A DNA stretch of 19,259 nucleotides from Lachnospiraceae bacterium UBA3711. GTDB lineage: Bacteria; Bacillota; Clostridia; Lachnospirales; Lachnospiraceae. The stretch covers positions 18,081 to 37,339 of the forward strand of contig DFHY01000028.1 in NCBI GenBank assembly GCA_002371345.1. Reading direction: 5' to 3'. The notes under the pieces are model-generated. The model saw only the letters and a program-made list of their open reading frames with translations, did no database searches and was not told the DNA's origin. Positions 7,272-13,278 of the stretch are shown here, piece by piece. The position numbers and the translations under genes are program-made. Position 1 is the first letter of the stretch, and each line of letters begins with the position of its first letter.

Positions 7272-8147
7272 TCATGTGCCGACGGATGTGAAGTACGTGT
7301 TTCTGACGAGGTCCACCGGCATGTCCGCTCCGGTCCACAGGCGGAACGCGGCAGCCCCCTGCCACAGCAGCATGTACATCCCGTTGAACGTTCTGCATCC
7401 TGCGGCCGACGCCTGCTTCATAAGCAAAGTTTCCCGTGGATTGTATATAATGTCAGATACGACAAGTTCCTTCCTGAGGACCGAGGCGTCCCTGATTGGA
7501 GTTTCTTCCGTATCGGGTGCCATCCCCACGCTGGTCGCGTTTGTCAGAAGATCGCTTCTTCCTATCAGATCGGCAAGTGTCCTCTCATCATCCATGTCAG
7601 TAAGGTCAGCGAGGCACGATGTATGTTTGTTGATCCTGTCGGCAAGATCGCCCGCTGCTTTCCATGATCCTGATCTCCTGTTGACGATATGCAGCTTCTT
7701 CACTCCGTCAAGGGCCAGCTGAACAGCCGCCGCGCAGCCCGCGCCGCCGGCGCCGAGCAGCGTCACTTCCTTTCCGGAAGGCTCAAATCCCTGTTCCCTG
7801 ACAGACTCTGTATATCCGATCCCGTCGGTGTTATGTCCTACCAGTGTGCCGTTCTCATTGACGACAGTATTGACAGCCCCCGTCAGTTCCGCCGCCTCAG
7901 ACATCGAATCAATATATTCAATTATCCTCTTCTTGTCAGGCATGGTAAGGTTGAAACCATAGGTGTTGAGATCCCGGAACACAGATACCGTCTCCTTCAG
8001 CTTCTCCTCCCCGACATCGAACGCCAGGTATACATAGTCGATCCCAAGCGTTCTGAATGAAAGATTGTGCATGGCAGGCGAGAGGCTGTGCGCAACCGGA
8101 CTGCCGAGCAGTCCTCCGAATCTCGTATGTCCCGTTATCCCGTACAT
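7272..8147 (-). CDS. aroE: Shikimate dehydrogenase
   Basis: The 291-residue product reduces 3-dehydroshikimate to shikimate with NADPH, the step right after AroD. The substrate-binding SLSPAMHN motif is at residues 21-28. NLTMPDKK at 66-73 carries the catalytic lysine (K72), and HNTDG at 105-109 carries its aspartate partner (D108). The glycine-rich loop GAGGAG at 132-137 opens the Rossmann domain, with NRRSGS at the end of its second strand; its arginines fit NADP preference. NATSVGM and FNGMYMLLWQGA are the late family motifs. ATG 8147 has AGGAGACACC upstream. It forms a two-gene unit with aroD. A perfect 14-bp palindrome and the ftsZ terminator sit immediately upstream, so its promoter is unclear. 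Confidence 0.95.
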   Translation of the reverse strand: MYGITGHTRFGGLLGSPVAHSLSPAMHNLSFRTLGIDYVYLAFDVGEEKLKETVSVFRDLNTYGFNLTMPDKKRIIEYIDSMSEAAELTGAVNTVVNENGTLVGHNTDGIGYTESVREQGFEPSGKEVTLLGAGGAGCAAAVQLALDGVKKLHIVNRRSGSWKAAGDLADRINKHTSCLADLTDMDDERTLADLIGRSDLLTNATSVGMAPDTEETPIRDASVLRKELVVSDIIYNPRETLLMKQASAAGCRTFNGMYMLLWQGAAAFRLWTGADMPVDLVRNTYFTSVGT

Positions 8148-8167
8148 GGTGTCTCCTGATCATCTCC

Positions 8168-8181
8168 GTCTCATATGAGAC
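8168..8181. promoter_or_regulatory. 14-bp perfect palindrome upstream of aroE
   Basis: GTCTCATATGAGAC reads the same on both strands and lies 20 bp before the aroE ATG, directly next to the T run of the ftsZ terminator. It could be an operator for a dimeric regulator of the aro genes. No other copy was noticed in the window. Confidence 0.35.
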
Positions 8182-8254
8182 AAAAAGACTGCTGTTTTAA
8201 ACATCAGACGCCCTGGAACTGTTTGATATGCATCTTCTGTTTAAAACGGCAGTC
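8182..8254 (-). terminator. Long hairpin terminator of ftsZ / dcw cluster
   Basis: GACTGCTGTTTTAAAC (8187-8202) pairs with GTTTAAAACGGCAGTC (8239-8254) over 16 positions with one G-U wobble. An inner ATCAGAC/GTTTGAT stem sits within the loop. On the minus strand the stem is followed by TTTTTG. It lies 115-187 nt past the ftsZ stop and should end the dcw transcript before aroE. The outer arm matches the arm of the 2851-2935 hairpin (GACTGCYG). Confidence 0.8.
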
Positions 8255-8368
8255 CGCTATCGCCAAAACAACTATTCAGAGCTTCACATAAGCAGCATAT
8301 GTCATGTGCGCAATGTCAATCAGCCAAAGCCCTGCCGTCCACAGGATCAATGACATTGGCCTGATGCA

Positions 8369-9553
8369 TCAGTTTCTCTTGAGGAAATCCGGTATCTGGA
8401 TATCTCTCTCTGCCACCTTGCTCTGAGGCATGCGCACCTGTACGTTCGTCAGCGCAGGTGAGGCCGGTGTGCTGTCCTTAGCGCTCTGCGAGGCACGGTT
8501 TGAGAACGAGAATCCGCCTGAAGGCCTGGAGTCTGTCTTCGGGAAACGGAAATCAGATCCCGCCTTGCGCGAAGAGAAGATCGGCTGCGGCTGGTCTGAG
8601 TTCGGATCCTCAAGCCCGGTGGCAATGACTGTGATGCTGGCTTCGTCAGCATATGTATCGTCGTACATCGCGCCGAAGATAATATTCGCGCCGTCCCCGG
8701 CGAGCTCCTGAACATAGCTTGCCGCGTCGTTGGCGTCCATCAGGCTGATATCTCCGCTGATGTTGATGATCACGTTGGACGCGCCCTCGATCGTCGTCTC
8801 AAGCAGCGGGCTCGCGACAGCCTGCTTGACCGCCTCGAGAGCCTTGTCGTCGCCCTTGGCCATACCGATTCCGATATGGGCGATGCCCTTGTCCGCCATG
8901 ACGGTCTTGACATCCGCGAAGTCAAGGTTGATGAGCGCCGGCAGGTTGATAAGATCCGTTATTCCGGCGACAGCCTGCTGAAGAATCTCATCCGCCTTCT
9001 TGAACGCCTCCGGCATCGTGGTCCTGCGGTCAACCACCTCGAGAAGCTTGTCGTTCGGTATGACGATAAGTGTATCAACCGTCTCCTTAAGCCTGGATAT
9101 ACCGGACAGGGCGTTGTTCATACGGACCTTTCCCTCGAAACGGAACGGTTTCGTGACAACTCCGACAGTCAGGATTCCGAGTTCCTTGGCAACTCCGGCA
9201 ATTACAGGTGCCGCTCCGGTTCCTGTACCGCCGCCCATGCCGCAGGTAACGAACACCATGTCCGCACCCTGAATTGAATTGCGGATCTCCTCCGTGCTCT
9301 CCTCGGCAGCCTGCTGGCCGATCTCGGGCTTGGCGCCCGCGCCAAGGCCTTTGGTGATCTTTTCGCCGATCTGAATGACTGTCGGGGCCTTAGACATGGC
9401 AAGTGCCTGCTTATCGGTATTGACACCTATAAACTCAACGCCGGCAATGGTATCCTCCACCATGCGGTTGACGGCGTTATTGCCTGCACCGCCCACACCG
9501 ACAACGATAATCCTCGCGCCGGACTCGGCTTCATTTGACATGATCTCTAACAC
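8369..9553 (-). CDS. ftsZ: Cell division protein FtsZ
   Basis: The 394-residue tubulin homologue polymerises with GTP at midcell and recruits the divisome. The N-terminal nucleotide-binding loop GVGGAGNNAVNRM is at residues 19-31. The tubulin signature GGGTGTGAA is at 107-115, and the T7 loop NLDFADVK, which completes the GTPase site of the next subunit, is at 209-216. A variable Ser/Pro-rich linker (about 320-378) precedes the C-terminal peptide RDIQIPDFLKRN, which should bind the membrane anchors FtsA or SepF. GTG 9553 is chosen because GGGAGG lies about 9 nt upstream and the resulting MLEIMSNEAES resembles other clostridial FtsZ starts. ATG 9541 is the alternative. It is the last gene of the cluster, 189 bp after ftsQ, with its own predicted promoter. 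Confidence 0.97.
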   Translation of the reverse strand: MLEIMSNEAESGARIIVVGVGGAGNNAVNRMVEDTIAGVEFIGVNTDKQALAMSKAPTVIQIGEKITKGLGAGAKPEIGQQAAEESTEEIRNSIQGADMVFVTCGMGGGTGTGAAPVIAGVAKELGILTVGVVTKPFRFEGKVRMNNALSGISRLKETVDTLIVIPNDKLLEVVDRRTTMPEAFKKADEILQQAVAGITDLINLPALINLDFADVKTVMADKGIAHIGIGMAKGDDKALEAVKQAVASPLLETTIEGASNVIINISGDISLMDANDAASYVQELAGDGANIIFGAMYDDTYADEASITVIATGLEDPNSDQPQPIFSSRKAGSDFRFPKTDSRPSGGFSFSNRASQSAKDSTPASPALTNVQVRMPQSKVAERDIQIPDFLKRN

Positions 9554-9667
9554 GTGAGTATCCTCCCTTGCTGATCAATTCCATGATATAAAGGTCAATA
9601 ATCATGAATCCGGGGCAGACCTGCCTGCCGGAAGCGAAAGTGACGCTGACCCCATCATCATTCCACA

Positions 9668-9690
9668 GGATATGGAAACAGCCCATATCC
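9668..9690. promoter_or_regulatory. Perfect hairpin/dyad at the 5' end of the ftsZ leader
   Basis: GGATATGG (9668-9675) and CCATATCC (9683-9690) form a perfect 8-bp stem with a 7-nt loop. They sit right where transcription from the predicted ftsZ promoter should start (about 9689). This could be a 5' stabilising hairpin or an operator dyad covering the start site. No T run follows, so it is not an intrinsic terminator. Confidence 0.45.
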
Positions 9691-9695
9691 AGTTT

Positions 9696-9724
9696 AATAT
9701 ACGTTTATTTGCTGGTAAAATCAA
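9696..9724 (-). promoter_or_regulatory. Predicted ftsZ promoter
   Basis: TTGATT (9724-9719) and TATATT (9701-9696) are exactly 17 nt apart, starting 19 nt past the ftsQ stop. The leader to GTG 9553 would be about 135 nt. A weak AGCCC/GGGCT stem (9724-9741) overlaps the upstream edge of the -35 hexamer. An internal promoter would let FtsZ be made independently of the MraZ-controlled upstream genes. Confidence 0.6.
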
Positions 9725-9742
9725 GCCCTTTCTATCGGGCTG

Positions 9743-10846
9743 CTACTGCGCAAGCTGTCCGGTAGCCGGATCGATCACGTTCCAGTACGCGTCCACGGCA
9801 TATCCGTTCTCATCAACATAGCAGCCATCGATCGGGTTCCCGTAGCTGTCAACAACCTGGCCGTTTGAAACTCTTGCATCATATCTGAGAGTTCCGCTCG
9901 AATCAAATACCATAAACGGCGTTGAGTCTTCGGCAGGAGCCTCTTCCTGAGCCTCAGCAGCTTCTTCTTCCGCGCCGGCATCCGCCTCGCCTGAGCCTTC
10001 CGCGCCGGCATTCGGCTCGCCTGAGCCTTCCCCGGCAAGGGAGTCACCGGCAGGGACAGCCTCCGCCTCCTCTCCCTGCCCTTCAGCAGGCTGCCCGGAG
10101 CCGTCTCCCTCTGTCTCCTGGACGTTGCCGGTGTCAGAATCCGCCTTGAACGTGATCGCCTCGTTCTTTCCGGTAAATCCTTCCATATTGAGGGTGCCCG
10201 TCTGGCCCTCCACCTGGGGATAGATCGAGACAAGGTTCGCTACCTTCTCCTCCAGATATTCATCCTGCCCAAGCAGCACTGTGACATTTCCAAGCCGCAG
10301 GATCATGTTCTGATTGGCGTCGAAAGTAACGCTGTCAGGTATCAGCTCATTCTTGATAAGCAGCTGTGTAATATTCAGCATCGTGCGCAGGAGGGATGAA
10401 TTCGTGCACACCAGCTTCTGGTACAGCCGGGGCTTCTCTATATCCACGCCCGCGACCAGAGGAATCCCGCTGTATATTGTGTCGGTAATCTCCTGGACAA
10501 CTCCGTCGGGGTCATAGTAGACGTTGCTGCCTTCGTACTGAACGCGGCCTACCATCTGATTCTCCTTCACCTCGATCCTCACAGATGTCGGCGACAGCAT
10601 CACCGCCTGCACGCTCTTCAGGTACGGGGCATCCTCGGCAGGCGAATCATTGCGGTATTTCCACGCGAAATAGAGCGTATTACGCGTTTTGAAATCGTAG
10701 ATCAGGTCATCCCTGATCTGCTCCGCGAGATAACGCTCATTTCCCCTGACATCAATCGACCGGATCTGAAAGACTCCGAGTACGACCGCTGCCGCTGCCC
10801 CAAGAACCACGACAAGAATGGCAGCCGCCTTGACTCCTCTGCTCAT
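9743..10846 (-). CDS. ftsQ: Cell division protein FtsQ/DivIB with acidic linker and extra C-terminal module
   Basis: The 367-residue product is a bitopic division protein that bridges the transpeptidase/FtsL complex to the rest of the divisome. It has a short cytoplasmic tail, a membrane helix at about residues 7-25, then a POTRA domain opening FQIRSIDVRGNERYLAEQI and the FtsQ-type beta domain (about 100-230). Residues about 236-308 are an acidic Gly/Glu/Ala linker that includes an imperfect 30-bp tandem repeat. Residues 314-360 form a module (FDSSGTLRYDARV, VVDSYGNPIDGC, AYWNVID) related to the tail of the PBP encoded upstream. The family usually ends near the beta domain, so about 130 residues are extra. 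The start is 16 bp past the murD stop, with GAGGCGTAGT before the ATG. FtsW and MurG, often found between these genes, are missing here. Confidence 0.88.
   Translation of the reverse strand: MSRGVKAAAILVVVLGAAAAVVLGVFQIRSIDVRGNERYLAEQIRDDLIYDFKTRNTLYFAWKYRNDSPAEDAPYLKSVQAVMLSPTSVRIEVKENQMVGRVQYEGSNVYYDPDGVVQEITDTIYSGIPLVAGVDIEKPRLYQKLVCTNSSLLRTMLNITQLLIKNELIPDSVTFDANQNMILRLGNVTVLLGQDEYLEEKVANLVSIYPQVEGQTGTLNMEGFTGKNEAITFKADSDTGNVQETEGDGSGQPAEGQGEEAEAVPAGDSLAGEGSGEPNAGAEGSGEADAGAEEEAAEAQEEAPAEDSTPFMVFDSSGTLRYDARVSNGQVVDSYGNPIDGCYVDENGYAVDAYWNVIDPATGQLAQ
9969..10028. repeat. Two-copy 30-bp tandem repeat inside ftsQ
   Basis: Two adjacent 30-bp units (9969-9998 and 9999-10028) beginning TCCGCGCCGGCAT differ at only two bases. 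They encode the repeated GSGE(P/A)(N/D)AGAE peptide of the acidic linker. In-frame slippage at such a repeat would change linker length by 10 residues. Confidence 0.85.
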
Positions 10847-10862
10847 ACTACGCCTCAGTTGC

Positions 10863-12242
10863 TTACTTCTTCCTGTTCAGGACCAGCTCCTTGAAGACCC
10901 GGCCCCTCTCCTCATAGTCTCTGAACATGCCCCAGCTGGCGCACGCAGGCGACAGCAGAACGGCGTCTCCCTCAGCGGCAAGGCTTACACACTTATCAAA
11001 GCATTCCTCAAAGGTTCCGCACAGATATACTTCAGAAAAACCGTGTTCCCGGGCGCATGCGGCGATCTTCTCCTTTGTCGCCCCGACAAGGACAAGCGCT
11101 TTCACCTTCCCGTCAAAGCTCTCTATCCATGTGTCGTAAGAAGAATCCTTGTCGTAGCCTCCGCCGATCAGGACGGTCGGTCTTCTCATCGCCTCCACCG
11201 CCTTGATGGCCGCGTCCGGGTTTGTGCCCTTTGAATCATTGTAATAGGCTACGCCGTCAATCTCCGCTACAAACTCGATGCGGTGCTCAACGCCGGCAAA
11301 GCTCCTGAGCACCTGACGTATCTGCTCAACGGGCATATGAACGGCAAGCGCGCACAGCGCCGCCGCGCATACATTTTCATAATTATGCTTTCCGAGGATC
11401 TTCAGCTCATCGGTGTGAATCACGTCAATGACGACGGAACCGTCTGAATACTTCAGGACACCGTCTTCATAGTACATCCCTTTCTCCAGAACCCGGGCGC
11501 TTGAGAACCACCAGACATCCGGTCCGTCCTCCCTCATAGTCTGTCCGAACTGTCTCAGGACCTCATCCTCGTAGTTCAGAATAATCACGTCGTCCTTATT
11601 CTGATTTTCCGCTATACGCTCCTTAACGCGGATATACTCCTCCATCGTATGATGGCGGTTCAGGTGATCCGGCGTTATGTTGGTGATCACGCTGACGTGA
11701 GGATGAAACTCCTCGACAGTCTCAAGCTGGAAGGAACTGATCTCCGCGACGCACATACTGTCATCCGCCGTCCGTCCGGCCGCTTTCGTATACGGGGCGC
11801 CTATATTGCCGACCACGAAAACCCTGTTTTCTCCCAGGTAACGCTTCATCAGTTCCCCGATGAGAGTGACTGTCGTGGTCTTTCCGTTCGTGCCGGTCAC
11901 GGCCGCCACTGAACCCCTGGACATACGGTAGGCAAGCTCCACTTCGCCCCATATTCTGACGCCGGCTCTGCGGATTCTCTCAACAGGCTCAATGTCGGTA
12001 GGAACTCCGGGACTGATCACGCACAGGTCGGATGAGTTGATAAGCTCGTCCGCAAGCGGTCCGATCTCGATTCCTATCCCCTGTCCTCCATCAGGAAACT
12101 GCTTCCGTATGTCGCTCTCGCTGAGCGATTCATTTCCGTCATACAGTACCGGCATGGCTCCGCAGTCCCGAAGCAGCTTGCTCGCGCCCGCCCCGCTTCT
12201 TCCCGCGCCGAAAACCAGTACTTTCTTTCCTTTCAGTTCCAT
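10863..12242 (-). CDS. murD: UDP-N-acetylmuramoylalanine--D-glutamate ligase
   Basis: The 459-residue product adds D-glutamate to UDP-MurNAc-L-Ala in the cytoplasm, using ATP. The N-terminal Rossmann-like domain has FGAGRSGAGASKLL at residues 11-24 for UDP binding. The ATP loop TGTNGKTTT is at 116-124. Mur-ligase motifs follow: NITPDHLNRH near 188-197, HNYEN at 286-290 and DSKGTNPDA at 336-344. SPACASWGMF lies near the C-terminus. ATG 12242 starts the conserved MELKGKKVLVFGAG; in-frame codons up to 12392 overlap mraY and are not supported. The ribosome binding site (GAGAGAGAT) is modest. The gene follows mraY by 58 bp and precedes ftsQ by 16 bp, so it belongs to the dcw transcript. Confidence 0.96.
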   Translation of the reverse strand: MELKGKKVLVFGAGRSGAGASKLLRDCGAMPVLYDGNESLSESDIRKQFPDGGQGIGIEIGPLADELINSSDLCVISPGVPTDIEPVERIRRAGVRIWGEVELAYRMSRGSVAAVTGTNGKTTTVTLIGELMKRYLGENRVFVVGNIGAPYTKAAGRTADDSMCVAEISSFQLETVEEFHPHVSVITNITPDHLNRHHTMEEYIRVKERIAENQNKDDVIILNYEDEVLRQFGQTMREDGPDVWWFSSARVLEKGMYYEDGVLKYSDGSVVIDVIHTDELKILGKHNYENVCAAALCALAVHMPVEQIRQVLRSFAGVEHRIEFVAEIDGVAYYNDSKGTNPDAAIKAVEAMRRPTVLIGGGYDKDSSYDTWIESFDGKVKALVLVGATKEKIAACAREHGFSEVYLCGTFEECFDKCVSLAAEGDAVLLSPACASWGMFRDYEERGRVFKELVLNRKK

Positions 12243-12300
12243 GTCCGTATCTCTCTCTTCATTGATAATTCTGACCCGCGTTAAGCTGTGCCGGCAGCGC

Positions 12301-13272
12301 TTAGAACCTGATAAGCGCCGCAAGGCACAGAAGTATCGTAATAATAGTGAACACAGCGACGATCCTTGTCTCTGACCAGCCCCCGAGCTCAAAATGGTGA
12401 TGGATAGGAGCCATCCTGAATATGCGTTTCCCGCCTGTCTTCTTAAAGTATGTCACCTGAATGATGACAGAGAGGACCTCCACAAGGTAGATCAGTCCCA
12501 CGATGGCGATAAACACAGGCATCCTCAGGGCATACGCCGCCCCGGCGACGAACCCGCCCAGCGCCAGTGATCCGGTGTCTCCCATGAATACCTTCGCCGG
12601 ATGGACATTGAACAGGAGAAATCCAAGCAGCGCGCCGGCAGCGGCGGCGCATACCGGTTCGATCCCTCCGCGCGATACCATGGAAGCATAGCAGAAGAAT
12701 ACAGCGACAACAGACGTTACAGAAGCGGCAAGACCGTCCAGGCCGTCCGTGAAGTTCACTCCGTTTACCGTCCCGATGATAATCACAAATGATACTATGC
12801 TGGCAAAGACCCTGAACCCAAAGCCTGTCAGTGTATAGCCTCCGGTAAAAGGAATCCTCCAGTCAAGGCACTCCGGATCCCTCAGCCATGCATAGACAAG
12901 AAAGATAAGCGTCACTACGATCTGTCCCGCCATCTTCTGCTTCGGGAGAAGACCGTCCGATCTTCTCAGCACGACCTTGAGGTAGTCATCCACGAATCCG
13001 ATAATGCCGAAGCCCAGCGTCAGAACCAGCACGGGAAGTACTCTCGGATATCTCGGCGCGAAGATCACGGAGGTGACAAGAACCGAGACAAGGATAGCGA
13101 TTCCTCCCATAGTCGGCGTGCCAGCCTTCTTGAGATGGGACTTTACTCCTTCCTTCCGCTCAGTCTGGCCAACCTTAAGCCGGATCAGAAACGGAATCAG
13201 GAACGGAAGAATCAGTGCCGCTATTCCAAATGAAATGAAAACAGCTGCCAGAGTATCCATTGTGATCCACAT
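12301..13272 (-). CDS. mraY: Phospho-N-acetylmuramoyl-pentapeptide transferase
   Basis: The 323-residue polytopic enzyme has about ten membrane helices. It transfers phospho-MurNAc-pentapeptide to undecaprenyl phosphate to make lipid I. Signature motifs are all present: GTPTMGG at 51-57, FVDDYLK with the Asp pair at 93-99, NFTDGLDGLA at 173-182, FMGDTGSLALGG at 229-240, and the cytoplasmic MAPIHHHFE loop at 287-295. ATG 13272 follows AGGAGG by about 11 nt, and only 6 bp separate it from the PBP stop, which indicates translational linkage. An internal ATG at 13260 is the only close alternative. MurG, which acts next in the pathway, is not encoded in this window. Confidence 0.97.
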   Translation of the reverse strand: MWITMDTLAAVFISFGIAALILPFLIPFLIRLKVGQTERKEGVKSHLKKAGTPTMGGIAILVSVLVTSVIFAPRYPRVLPVLVLTLGFGIIGFVDDYLKVVLRRSDGLLPKQKMAGQIVVTLIFLVYAWLRDPECLDWRIPFTGGYTLTGFGFRVFASIVSFVIIIGTVNGVNFTDGLDGLAASVTSVVAVFFCYASMVSRGGIEPVCAAAAGALLGFLLFNVHPAKVFMGDTGSLALGGFVAGAAYALRMPVFIAIVGLIYLVEVLSVIIQVTYFKKTGGKRIFRMAPIHHHFELGGWSETRIVAVFTIITILLCLAALIRF

Positions 13273-13278
13273 TTGTTC

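Noticed and set aside
8314..8319. TTGACA on the minus strand between ftsZ and aroE as an aroE promoter
   Set aside because: No acceptable -10 hexamer lies 16-18 nt downstream, and the ftsZ terminator would intervene before aroE.
8361..8372. 12-bp palindrome CTGATGCATCAG over the ftsZ stop codon
   Set aside because: It is short, has no loop or T run, and overlaps constrained coding sequence, so chance is the simpler explanation.
12243..12392. 50-residue N-terminal extension of MurD
   Set aside because: It overlaps the end of mraY and does not resemble MurD. The conserved start MELKGKKVLVFGAG begins at 12242.
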